From NCBI GenBank assembly GCA_928212115.1, contig CAKMRJ010005745.1, positions 225,833,143 to 225,897,142 on the forward strand: a stretch of DNA of 64,000 nucleotides, read 5' to 3'. The notes below the pieces were generated by a model. The model searched no databases, was not told the DNA's origin, and saw only the letters and a list, made by a program, of their open reading frames with translations. The position numbers and the translations under genes were made by a program. How positions within the stretch are numbered: position 1 is the first letter of the stretch; every line of letters starts with the position of its first letter. This stretch comes from Lactuca virosa (taxonomy: Eukaryota; Streptophyta; Magnoliopsida; Asterales; Asteraceae). Below, in pieces: positions 45,391-56,140 of this stretch.

Positions 45391-46203
45391 GGACAAGGTG
45401 TTGAAACGTTTCAGCATGGAGAATTCCAAGAAAGGTGAATGGCCCATTATGAGCAATACCAAACTAATTAAAACTCAGAGTCCGAGTACCGATGTCGAGA
45501 TAGCAGAGATGAGTCGAGTACCATATGCTTCCGCAGTTGGCTCGATCACGTATGCTATGAAAAGTACTTGCCCTGATGTGGCTTTTGCCTTGAGCATGGT
45601 CAGAAGATATTAGGGGAATCCTGGTAAAGCTCACTGGACTGCGGTAAAAATCATTCTTAAGTACCTGCGGAGGACTAAGGACTGGGTCCTTACCCTCTGT
45701 GGGAGTGATGACTTGAGAGTGACAGGGTATAGTGACGCCAACTTTTCAGACCGATAGAGATAATTTCCGCTCTCAGTCGGGCTGGGTATTTACCCTAAAT
45801 GGAGGAGTAGTAACATGTAAAAGTTCCAAACAGGAGACTGAAGCTGATTAAACGTGCGAATTAGAGTACATGGCAGCAATCGAAGCGTCGAAGGAGGCGA
45901 TATGGCTAAAGAACTTCATCGGAGACCTTGGAGTTGTACCAGCTGTAAAGGAGCCTATGGAGATTTTCTATGATAACGAGAGTGTGGTCGCTTTAACTAA
46001 GAAACCAAGGGATCATGGCAGTTCCAGGCACATCGACAGAAAATATTACTTCATAAGACATTAGATAGAAGAAGGACTCCTCGTAGTAAAGAGGGTATCG
46101 TCAGAGGAGAATCTAGGAGATACCCTTACGAAGGGACTGAGTAGGGTTAAGCACTTGCAGCATACTAGGAGTATTGCAGCATACGAGGAGAATTTAGAAG
46201 CTT
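45391..46203 (+). pseudogene. C2 RNase H and pol C terminus, broken
   Basis: DKVLKRFSMENSKKGEWP, VPYASAVGSITYAMKSTCPD, KYLRRTKDWVLTL, a shift at YSDAN, EASKEAIWLKNFIGDLGVVP, MEIFYDNESVVALTKKPRDH and EEGLLVVKRVSSEENLGD, with several stops. Corresponds to C1 16652-17328 plus the part C1 has on the other side of sA2. Confidence 0.88.
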
Positions 46204-47041
46204 GTAATAGATAACATGTAATTGACATTTGATGATTGAATAAAAGGAGTTTTATTTATGAGTAAAGTTACTATCTTGTGTTAATCGTTTACTATTGTTT
46301 CATTTTGCATGTTTTGACTTCCAGAATAATAAGATTATTCAAACAATCCACAGTCGATCATACTTTGGAAGTAGGTATTGAGACAAGACTATCATGAACT
46401 GGCTTGTAGATTGTCTAAAGTGTTTAGACATAGCAAAAGTTTGCTACAACATTCATGAGTGCTCTTGAAATAAGATTTGAGTATTGGATTAAACCCACGC
46501 TCACATGAATCACTTCATGGAATTTATCACAAGTGATTGTGAGACGATAATATCGTATAGTCTTCAAACCAAGATATATCAGTTGTTGATTACGAGTTGG
46601 TTGTGCATTGATAGTACGAAAACGCATCAGTAGCTTGATGTTATAAAATATGTTGTTGTGTATAATTTAACAAGTACTTAGTACAAGCATATAAGTCGAC
46701 TTTTATCTGTTCCTTTATCCTAGGAGGATTAAAAGCGAAATCTTTGGCCCTCGATGATTTTGTTTTGACTTATGTGTCGGGCCCGGTCAGGACTCAATTG
46801 ATATGTTCAATTAAGTTCTATGTCAAACAAATCAGAAATCATGAAACAAACTACTGGACAATAAGTATGACTATGTTCCATCTATTTGTCTGCATGATAT
46901 CTTGAAGAAAAGAGGATTATATGATCCCTTATCTAAAGGACGCGTCAGAATTTGACAACGGCTTTTGAGAGCTACGATTGCTAATCGGATTTTGAAGTTA
47001 CATTGGCAGTTATAGTTATTAGACTTATCCAAGTGGGAGAC
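46204..47041 (+). other. C2 3' untranslated region and polypurine tract
   Basis: Non-coding, homologous to C1 15796-16651 (for example tttacttcatggaatttatc and gggcccggtcagga). Ends with AAGTGGGAGAC at 47031-47041. Confidence 0.8.
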
Positions 47042-47630
47042 TGTTAGATTAGGTGTCTAAGCCCATAACTATTAATGGTATGTACTTGACTCGATAGTAG
47101 TATGGTCCATTTTGGATTGCATTCACCAGAACAATTTGATAGGATGGATATTTGAGAAAGAGGTTATTTATGATTTATTAATATATTATAAGTATAATAT
47201 ATTAATTGAGAAATCATATTATTTAATTAGTATTGATTAAGAATTAATTTGGATTAAATTAGTGATCAAAAGAGACTGATTAAATTAACGGGGACTGATT
47301 ATGTAAATCATTGATACATATGGTTTGGTCTAATGATCCATGATTGATTTGTGATGGACTAAGCTTATGAGATAGTCCATGAAGTGTTAGTCCAAAATCA
47401 ATTGTTGGATCATAAGCCTAAGTGTAAGAATTAGGGTTTACAAGTGACTTTTGGAATTCTACACTATGTATGTAACCTCTAAGCCCCTAAAAACGGCACC
47501 AAGAGTATTCTAAGAGGTTTAGCCGATTTTGGGAAAAATGAAATCGCATGTATAATTAGAGAAAACATAGATCTAAAGCATTAGGGTTGTATGTGCACCA
47601 TAGGGATGTTATAGTGCTCTAAACACATCA
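47042..47630 (+). mobile_element. C2 3' LTR, shortened
   Basis: TGTTAGATTAGG to AACACATCA. About 190 bp present in the 5' LTR (from near the agccgattttt point to cggaaaaatgaaat), including the donor-like site, is missing. Confidence 0.9.
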
Positions 47631-50187
47631 AAATTTTCATTTTTCATTATAGTCAAACACAAATGTTACTTCATCCAATCATTCAAAAACATTACTTAAT
47701 TAAAACTTTTATCATAGTTACGTCCCAAAATCACATAATATGGAAAACACGGGTGTGAGCGCTGCGATCGACCCGTGCCCTTCCTTTTCAAACCGATGAT
47801 ACCTAAAACCATAAACAAAACTGTAAGCACGAAGCTTAGTGAGTTCCCTAGAGCATACCCCACATAATCCACGTAATCACATAAATCATATCAATCAAAT
47901 GCATATAAACATATAAGGATGCCATGGGATTCCCCGAGGGTCTTACTCCAGGATGTCGTCGGCTCCCCCTAGGGTCTTACACCTATGTGTCATAGGCTTC
48001 CCCCATGCTCTTTAGTCCTTACCTGGAATGCCATGGGCTCCCCCACACGGTCTAATATCTAAGTGTCATGGGCTCCCCCTATGTTTTTACCTGGAATGTC
48101 ATGGGCTCCCATACATGGTCTGATATCCAAGTGTCATGGGCTCAGCCCATGGTCTTTACCTAGAATACCATGGGCTCCCCCACATGGTGTGATATCCAAG
48201 TGCCACTAGCACCCCGCGGGGTCTTCCATACAAGTATCACAAAGAAAACTAGCATACCTCATAACACACAATCAACTAGCATACCACATATCACATAATG
48301 GCTAGCATACCACATAACACATAATCAACTAGCATACCACATATCACATATGGCTTGCATACCACATAACACATAATGTGTCGGCCTTGGTGCCTTCGAC
48401 CCATTGGTATGGTGAGGAGACTCACCTCGAATGTTGAAACTCCCTACAAGAAATCCTTACATGCCTCCTTGACAACTCCTCGAGTTGTCAATACCAAAAT
48501 ATTTCCCAATTAGCAATTGGGTCCCAAACCATGATCCATAATCCATTCTTGGAGGTAAATTGACTATTTTACCTCTGGCCCAACAAGATTCATAACTAAG
48601 GCCCTAGCCAAAAAAATAGACAAGCCCAAAACTCCAAAATCCATAAAAGTCCACTAATGGCCCACTAGTGGCCCAATTTTTCAAATTGGGCCCAACTCCT
48701 CAAATGAGCCGTCCTTTTAAGCCCAAACACTTTCTTAGCCCAAGTCCTTTCATAATGGCCCAAGAGTCTTCCCTTTGCAAATGTGCCTGAAATCCATGTC
48801 CAAATCTATTAATGGGCCACTTGGCCCAATAAGGCCCAACCAAAACAACCATGGCCCAAAACATATAAATCGGACCACTAACCCAAAATAATACCATGCC
48901 CAAAACTGAATAAGGCCTAAAGGGCTTACAAGCCCACATGAAGCCCAAAACCCAACTCGAGTATGTACGCCCTGTGTACCCCTCCAATACGTTCATCGTA
49001 CTATCCCTTCAAGCAGTACGTGTTGCATACACGAATTTACACATGACGTAAAAGCGGGTTGTGCACATTTGAACATTAAGTGCTTAATACTTGGGATTTC
49101 AATGTCCAACTTTAAATATATGAGTCCATTAAGACATCCTAAGGCATAAAGTTGGCAACTTTATGACTTTCCATGCTCCATATGCTCCCAACAAACCTTT
49201 ACAAACCATTAATACCTTTCCAAGGGTCTTAACTCATGCATGAGGTCCAAACACCCATCAAGACTAGATTTATATGGTACTAATGAACCAAGTTACCTCA
49301 AATTTATTCTTCCTAAGCTCTGGAGTTGCTCAAACTCCTAATAAATGATTCATGAACACAAAAGGGGACAATATAGTAAACCGTAACTCAATCTAATGCA
49401 TAAGATGTCAAGATTAAGACTTTATACCTCCAAAATTTACTCAAGGTGAATTAGATGCAGGATCTTGAAGCCCAATACCACCCCATGCTTGCTTACTGAC
49501 TTCTTCTTCTTGAATAAGCTCTAAAATGCCCACCAAAAAAGTTCTACGCTCCAAACCACACTCTCAAAGGAAAACTGAGGTAAAGGGACGGAATGAGACT
49601 CTAGAGGCTGATTAGGGTTTAGTCCCAATGACTTAAGGATGTTTAAATAGGTGTCAATTTAGGGTTTTTAGTCTGACCTTCGTACGTCCAGCATACGTTC
49701 TCGTACGCCATGCGTAAGAGGCCACGCACCCCGATCCAATCCTCGCATATACACTACACGTTCCTAGCTACGCCTCACGTAGTTCCTTTCTCTTTGGTAT
49801 GCCCTGCGTACCACATTGGTACGCCCCGTGTACTAGTGTTTTTCCCAAAACCTAATTCTTCCGAAGATCTTAACTCACTCGATACAACTCTGATTCCAAC
49901 CATGCATATATCCATAGAAAGGTATCGAGACACTCAACACTATTATCGGTTCCTACCTGCCATAAAATATCCCAAACTAAAATCCACTTCCCCTAAAAAC
50001 CCGATCTGCAAATTCACCGAAATACCCTTTGATCCAAAAACTCAAACTGAATACCCGAGAAATCCAAGGTACATTATCCAACTCCAACTGGGTCCGAAAC
50101 CCAACCTCTCAGGTATCCGTAACTTGATATCACTTACTCCTTTGATCACCAATTCAAAATGGGAACGATTCGAAACAGGATGTTATA
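47631..50187 (-). mobile_element. T4 5' LTR, main part (right of C2)
   Basis: Continues T4's LTR; aligns with the left LTR except for the latter's insertions. Minisatellite 47925-48240, hairpin 49141-49169 (one mismatch), GTACGC-type palindromes (48960-49050, 49680-49840) and CCTATTTAAAC near 49648. It keeps the stretch lost from the left LTR at T3's junction. Confidence 0.9.
47925..48240. repeat. LTR minisatellite, T4 right LTR
   Basis: About eight units around atgggctcccccacatggtc, diverged from the left LTR array. Confidence 0.85.
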
Positions 50188-50193
50188 TGTATG

Positions 50194-50258
<65 letters not shown>
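50188..50258. repeat. TGTA/TA microsatellite, right half, T4 insertion site
   Basis: Short TGTATGTATG lead, then about 30 TA units. Counterpart of 28035-28095. Confidence 0.93.
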
Positions 50259-50261
<3 letters not shown>

Positions 50262-51490
50262 AAAAAATGCAAGATCCTACACTTCCTGTCAAAAACAATT
50301 TTCATACCTGGCAGCTTCTAACTCCTTTATTGAAAAATTAGCTTTCAACTGGTCTTAATATTTGAATATCCGTCATCTCTTTCATTTCGGTCGACATGTC
50401 ATCCATATATATGATGGGTTTTATAGGTTACAACAAAACATGTGTACCGAAAAATCTTAACTCTTAAGTACATATTTAACATATAACGAATCTATGTTTT
50501 ATCTAATTTATAACAATAACTATTGAACATCAAGAACCCTAAAGGAACCCTATAATAATCAAAATATACATAGGATTAGGATTTACATACCTTTTCATTA
50601 TTTTAGCAAATAACAAAAAAAAATTCCTTGTTGAAAGCCTTGGAAAGCAAGCACCAAAATCATAGTGCCTCTAATGGTTTGTACCCAAACCCTAGCAATT
50701 AGAAAACATGAGGAGAGAGGAGGAGGGGGAGAAAATCGGCTACTCTCTTGGGAAGGAGTGGACGAAAACCATAGGCCAGGGTGTCCTGTTAGTAGTTGAT
50801 ATAATGAACCCTGGAAACCTTAATTTGAATATAATATTAATATTTCAAATTAGTTAATTATCCAATCCCTTAATTATGTATAGGGAATATTCTAGATCCA
50901 CTTTGGATCCAACAAAAACCGTCGATGACCTATGGAAGGTTCTGGAATCCCTCTTGTTCAACTATTGAACAATTACATCTTAAGTCATCACACTTTTAAT
51001 TAATCCAATTAATCTGAAAACTAAATCCAATTAACTTCTGATTAGTTCTTAATTAACTAATACCATATTTAATTAATATATTAATGATATAATATATTAA
51101 CAAATCATTAAATCAACCTCTCGCTCCAAATGTCATTCTACACAATTACTAGTTATAAAGGCAACTCAAAAAGGACTTTGCTTTCGATTCAAGTATATAC
51201 CAATTTAGTTATGATCTTATAGTAAACACAACTATCGTCGATACACCGATTGAATTCGTGACTAGTCCTAAATGAATCCAATCTCATATACCATTATCTA
51301 GGACAATACTTGAGACCAAAAATTTATTAATTGAATTTACACATAGTAGATCTCTTTACTAAAAACTACAAACCCCTTGGTTGATGCAAAAAAAACTCTT
51401 CCTCACGCTCACCATTTACAAAAGCTATATTAACATTATTTTATTCTAACTCATAATCATCAAAAGCAACCAATACCAACAATATTGAGA
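50259..51490 (-). pseudogene. C3 copia reverse transcriptase (upstream half of a split gene)
   Basis: In sense order: DYELE-NNVNIAFVNG (51440-51490; family DVKTAFLNG), EEEFFLHQPRG, GLKYCPR-WYMRLDSFRTSH, EFNRCIDDSCVYY (near 51225), then solo LTR sC1, then PIIYMDDMSTEMKEMTDI (50350-50430; YMDD in place of YVDD), and KANFSIKELEAARYEN. Stops throughout. The gene then runs into the TA array, and RNase H resumes at 27975 on the far side of T4. Confidence 0.82.
50412..51212 (-). mobile_element. sC1, diverged solo LTR of copia family C
   Basis: Aligns in reverse with sC2 (56452-57326): shared accaatttagttatgat, ctcttgttcaactattgaac, gcttgctttccaagg homologue and a donor-like AAAAG|GTATGT. It splits C3's RT between DDSCVYY and YMDDM. 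Left edge ATATA|TGATGGG; the right end near 51212 is uncertain because the terminal 20 bp or so look lost. Confidence 0.75.
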
Positions 51491-51723
51491 TGGAAATATG
51501 TATGACAACAGGGAATTAATGGCAATACTTCCCTTTGTTAACACGTGTATATGCTAGAAATCCAAGAAAGAACTTTTAAAAAAATTGTATAATCAGTCAG
51601 TTTCCCAGACTATAACTCAAAAAGGGTATTCTCTCAACTGCTCATTACAGTGATCAGTTGAAATGATAGTAAGCTAAAAATTAACAAAGCAAATTAACAT
51701 ATAATAAGCTCCAACTTTCTATG
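51491..51723. other. AT-rich stretch between C3 RT and C4 LTR
   Basis: Probably more C3 sequence upstream of the RT palm, but I see no motif. Confidence 0.3.
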
Positions 51724-52484
51724 TGTTGGGTATTAACAACATCAAGTATGCTATCAAAAGGTATAAGAAACAATCAAGTGATTTACCTAAGCGCACATGC
51801 ATCCTAGATTCTAGGTTTTACTACTTATAGCAGCATACTTTAAAAAAGCAAAAAAAGAAAGAACTACCAACCTCTTGATCTTATGATCATATGATTGACA
51901 ATACTTGCAATGGATGAAGGACCCAAATGAGATACCCTATAATGTATTCAAACCTACAAAATCCAAAAGCTAACAAGGATTAACCTTGTAGAAGGCTTTT
52001 TTTTTCGAAAATCCTATAACCCTATAGTAGGTTTATCATTTTCGCAGATGGTAGAGAGGATAAGAGTATGGATGGTTTTGGAGAGATCATAAGCCTGTAG
52101 TGTTTGACCCCAGGAAATATCTTTATAGGTTGTAGATAGAATCCAAGAATGATTCAAACTCTTAAGGTTAATCCTTATCGAATTCACACTGGCCTTATCG
52201 CTATCAATGAGCCTATCAAAATCATCCCATATAGTTTTCTAGGAGCGTCTGGAATATTCCAACTAATCTCTTAGATTAATTAATATTCAAGCTCTTTAAT
52301 TAATTAAATCATTTAATTAATTACCAAAATAATTTCTAATTAATTTATTAATTCATAATAAATTAACAACTTATTTATCTCCATTTTCTTCTTGTTATTT
52401 GGATTATGAAGCCAACCCAATGTAACCTGTTATTTTTAGAAATATTACCAAAATAATTAATGACCTTGCACACTATTTCCTATA
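51724..52484 (-). mobile_element. C4 3' LTR, about 760 bp
   Basis: Bounded by TGTTGGGTATT on the left and, on the right, by the polypurine tract AAGTGGGAGAC (sense; 52485-52495). The sense 5' end reads TATAGG, so TG appears mutated. General layout resembles C5's LTR. Left end approximate. Confidence 0.65.
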
Positions 52485-52933
52485 GTCTCCCACTTAGACA
52501 AGGCGTTAACTTTTAGGCTCAAAATATTTCACTTACAATCAACAGAGAGTAGTCATCCAATACAACTCACCAAACACTTGACATAGTAATGTTTAGCCCT
52601 TAGATAAGTGATTAGTTATTATTTTGTTCTAGATATTCATATGAACCTAAAACAAGGATAAGTGTCAATCTTAGATTTTCAAAGTTCTGTTTCCCGATAA
52701 AGATTTGTGACGACTACATCTAACTACGAAATTTAACACATCAATTTTAGTCTGGACCTGGCCAGACACATTAGATCTCAGCACCAAATCATCGAGGGGT
52801 CCAAGGATATCCCTTCTCCTGTTAAGGCAGAATGAATAATTAAATATTGAATATATAGTTTTGTCTACTAGTCATATCATATATGGACATACCCTTTGTG
52901 ACTACTAGTTACGGATAGTATTGGAGGAGACCG
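52485..52933 (-). other. C4 3' untranslated region, part 1
   Basis: Non-coding copia 3' region, with aaatcatcgaggggtcc shared with C1. Interrupted at 52933 by sA3; continues at 55667. Confidence 0.75.
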
Positions 52934-54110
52934 TGTCACAACTGGGAAATTTTAGACCCACCAAGATCTAAACCCTAACCTAGTACAAGTGAAACCACAT
53001 TGGAACTTTGATGCATTATGTCATCTATCACTATGAAGGCATGTTTATAAGTTTATAACCAAGCATGGATTTAAACCCAAGATAAATTATGTTAGTATAA
53101 ATTAATATAATTCAAAAGATTTAACTTAGAACTAAGAAATACCCCCCACAAATGGAGTTCAAAGTCCAAAGCAATTAAGGGAAAGGTGTTTATGGATTAT
53201 AATTCATTTCAAAGTGGTGTTTTTGGATTTGGAATAAAGTTCATTAGGTTTTTACGGTTTGAAATAAAAATCAAAAGTAGTTCATGGCTAAACAGTCTAA
53301 ACCTAGTGTGTTCACGGTTGGCAATGGATTCAAGAGGTGTTCACGGTTGAGATACATAATAGAGATCATTTGTTACATTTCTCACATTCAGTAAACTATT
53401 TCCTCACAATTCTCTCTCAAAAATTAACTTCATTCTTTGCAAATTTGAAGATCAACACCTCGTGCAGACATTTTCTTCAAACCAAATTCGCTTAAGACAT
53501 CATAGTAAGTATTATTCATATTATTTAGTGTTTATGAAACACTTATCTTATAAAGATCATCTTATTCACACACTATTGTATGTTTAAAAACATTAGGATC
53601 ACGACATCTTTCCCGTATTATAGCCCGAAGGTTACCACTTTTATCTCGATATCTAGTCAAAACCGCACATAAGGTGAGTTCATACCCCTACGTTTTCACG
53701 ATTTTTAATCGTTTTAAGGGGGGGGGGGGGGATTATAAGTAAAACACAAGAAATCTTGTTTTTAAAAATATAATTTTTTTATATATTTTCTTACCGTAAT
53801 ATACCATTAAACATGAAATTTACTAAATTTGAAAAATATTGTTACTATTGAATTTACAAACGATTTATCAAAAACATGTTGAGATGTAACAATTTGCATA
53901 CAATACAGAAAACAAACTTATAAACTATAATATGTATAGTTTATGGAACAAAGGAATTATTTTACAAAGTTACATGTTATTTACTAAAAGGTTTTTCAGT
54001 TTATGTAAACTAGTTAATACAGGATTGTGAACCGCTTGATGTACCAAAAATGGTACCTGTTAAAATCATAATTATAACCAGAGTCTCCTGGAGGGAGAGC
54101 GCGAGTTTGT

Positions 54111-54124
54111 GTATAGATCTATAC
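54111..54124. repeat. 14-bp palindrome in sA3
   Basis: GTATAGATCTATAC, same as at 5015-5028. Confidence 0.75.
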
Positions 54125-54409
54125 GGGACTGACAATCTTGCGCCCTGACTGTTAGCTATAGTTGGAATGGAAGTTCAGGGGTGACAAATGTCATTAACTT
54201 TACGACGCCTAAAGAACGTCGTGTAGGCCATTAGTCATATTAGTATAGTTATAATGAACATTCCCAATAAGTATTAACTAATTATTTTCGTAAATATATA
54301 TTTTTACACAGTCTTAAGGGGAAATAACTCTGTGATTACTTACTACTTACATTAAGGTTATATAAAATTAATGCCTGGTAGACAAGGGAGTGTGTGATTT
54401 CCGCCTTAT

Positions 54410-54434
54410 TTCCTGTTCCTTGGTTGGTTGTGGG
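54410..54434 (+). other. Conserved leader module, copy 5 (sA3)
   Basis: GCCTTATTTCCTGTTCCTTG, then GTTGGTTGTGGGCTTAGGGC; sense. Confidence 0.65.
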
Positions 54435-54889
54435 CTTAGGGCAGATTCACTCAATCGATTGTCTATTCGATCTCGATTTTATATAACTTGTATGTACTAA
54501 GTAATCATAGGAGGGTATTAACTTCATATCTAGTTTACAGTTCAAACACGTCTTCAGTTGGTTTTACTTATGAATAAAACTACGTATCATTAAATTAAGT
54601 AAGACAATAATACTTGTACTTTTCGGTCTTGGAAAGTTTAAAAGTACAATTCAGTTTTTTGGAAAATATAGGAATTTCCAGGATAAACATCATTATTTTA
54701 CAAAACAACACTTTACAGTTGAACAGGTGCGGCTAGGAACATATTTACAAAAGGTTCAACACTTATTTACAAACTAGTATAACATAAATTACCTTTAATT
54801 GTTTATTATGATGATTTCCTTAGTTTATACATCAGAGTTATATATAAATAATATCTGATAGACAGTGAAATGTGTACTTTCTGCCTTAC

Positions 54890-54914
54890 TTCCTGTTCCT
54901 TGTTTGGTTGTGGG
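54890..54914 (+). other. Conserved leader module, copy 6 (sA3)
   Basis: GCCTTACTTCCTGTTCCTTG, then TTTGGTTGTGGGCTTAGGGC; 480 bp after copy 5, with a homologous flank (TCCATTCGAT). Confidence 0.65.
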
Positions 54915-55204
54915 CTTAGGGCAGATCTACACATTCAACTGTCCATTCGATATTAGTTTATATATAACTAGTATAAGCTAAGTAATCATAGAAGGAACTA
55001 GCTAGGTTACATTCTTACAAAGAAAATATAGGATTTTCTAAATAAACACGTAAACTTTTCCAAAGAATAAAAGGATATACTTTCTATCACAAAAATACTT
55101 ATGAACTCACCAACTTTAATGTTGACACTTTTTCAAATCACTTGTATTCTCAGGAACGTTAGTAGACATGTACCCTCTCAGGTGTTGCGAAGACGGAGAA
55201 TTAC

Positions 55205-55467
55205 CTCGCTGTCTTATCTTGGGCCCATGGTGCGCATTTTTCAAACCACTTGGCTTGTGGTGACTTGGTAAGGCATGTGGAAGATATGGTGGATAACCTA
55301 TTGACCCATGTTCAAATCCTGGCACCACTCAGCCCTTGTGGCCATGGAGGTTCTCCTGTAGTGACTCCAGGGCATGAGGCAAAGCCTCATGTTTGCAGCG
55401 GGGGATTAGTCGGTGCGCGAAAGCTGGCCCGGAAACCCTCGTTAGGGAAGTTCCCTTTCCAAAAAAA
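55205..55467 (+). mobile_element. SINE, about 263 bp, in sA3
   Basis: Flanked by a perfect 15-bp duplication AAGACGGAGAATTAC (55190-55204, 55468-55482) and ending in a run of A (55461-55467). Pol III B-box-like GTTCAAATCC at 55310-55319, and an A-box-like region near 55250-55268 (TGGCTTGTGGTGACTTGG). The 3' part has GGGGGATTAGTCGGTGCGCG and AAGCTGGCCCGGAAACCC, similar to the tail of plant Au-type SINEs. Non-coding; short ORFs across it on both strands are spurious. Confidence 0.9.
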
Positions 55468-55666
55468 AAGACGGAGAATTACGTATTAGCTTTTGTTATA
55501 GTTTCAATGTAAATCAAGCAATGTTTTGAAAACAATGTAGTTATACATTATCAATACAATGGTTGTTGTTTCTTTGATTACTATTATACAATTGTTGTAA
55601 TACTGTACATGACGTCCTCCGCCCCCGAATGTTTCCGTCGTTCCGGATTGGGGGTGTAACAGACCG

Positions 55667-56140
55667 ATACACAACAGTTTTCATAAAACAAGCCCCATAT
55701 GCATCTTGTTTGAATAATGAAATATATTATCATATTAGAGTTACTCGTTACTAGATCCATGAAGTGATCTCTAAGTTCGGGCTGTTATAATACTTAAAAT
55801 CCTTATTTTTAGTGCTCATGGAGTTCTAGCGCAATCTCTTATGCAATGTCCAATCTCGTATGGTCCAATCAACTAACACTCATGATAGTCTTAAATTCCA
55901 ATACTCACTCTCAAGAGTAAGACCGACTGTGGAGTTTTGAAAAAAATTAAATATTCTGGAAGTGGGTTTAAAACATGAAAAAGTGAAACACAATAATGAA
56001 TAACACAACTTTGATAACAACAAATGCTCTTAATTAAGTCTCCACAAAATAAAAACCATCATGCTTACAATTCATATTTTTATATATTTCAAAATTAAAA
56101 CAAACTTTTCCAAGTGTTCTTAAGTCAAATCATATGCAAA
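55667..56140 (-). other. C4 3' untranslated region, part 2
   Basis: Continues C4 after sA3, similar to C1 16200-16640 (ctcatgatagtctta, agaccgactgtgga). No gene. Confidence 0.65.

Larger units (their letters stand above)
39003..47630 (+). mobile_element. C2, Ty1/copia element, same family as C1, in T4 LTR
   Basis: LTRs 39003-39779 (777 bp) and 47042-47630 (589 bp, with an internal loss of about 190 bp). PBS at 39781, polypurine tract 47031-47041. TSD not clean (AAAAC left, AAATT right); the unoccupied site in T4's left LTR reads gtaaaaatttcat. Leader carries a MITE and a TA array. Pol has many stops, so inactive. Confidence 0.92.
28096..50187 (-). mobile_element. T4, Ty3 element inserted in a TA array
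   Basis: Left LTR 28096-35177 and right LTR 38973-50187 share TGTAACGACC...GATGTTACA ends (last bases TA in the right copy). PBS at 38958-38969 gives minus orientation. Flanks are TATAT (28091-28095) and TGTAT (50188-50192), within the same TA array. Removing nested insertions leaves LTRs of about 2.36 and 2.59 kb; the difference equals the sequence lost at the T3 junction. Coding region strongly decayed. Confidence 0.9.
52934..55661 (+). mobile_element. sA3, solo LTR of Ty3 family A, 2728 bp, hosting a SINE
   Basis: TGTCACAACTGGGAAATTTT to GGGGGTGTAACA, flanked by perfect TSD GACCG (52929-52933, 55662-55666). Plus orientation, opposite to T1. Older than sA2 by eye: the GTTTACGG palindromes survive only as half-sites (53230-53350). 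Donor-like GTAAGT at 53505-53510, palindrome GTATAGATCTATAC at 54111-54124, and two conserved modules. A run of 12 G near 53720. Confidence 0.95.

Noticed and set aside
49710..50321. 203-codon plus-strand ORF
   Set aside because: Antisense LTR sequence of T4 read into the TA array; the copy in T4's left LTR (34871-35158) lacks the same frame.
50159..50341. 60-codon ORF with Ile-Tyr run
   Set aside because: TA array translation crossing the T4/C3 boundary.
55310..55319. Possible tRNA gene because of the B-box-like GTTCAAATCC
   Set aside because: No cloverleaf could be drawn; poly-A tail and TSD show a SINE.
55116..55489. 70- and 79-codon ORFs on opposite strands
   Set aside because: They cover a SINE and its duplication; non-coding.
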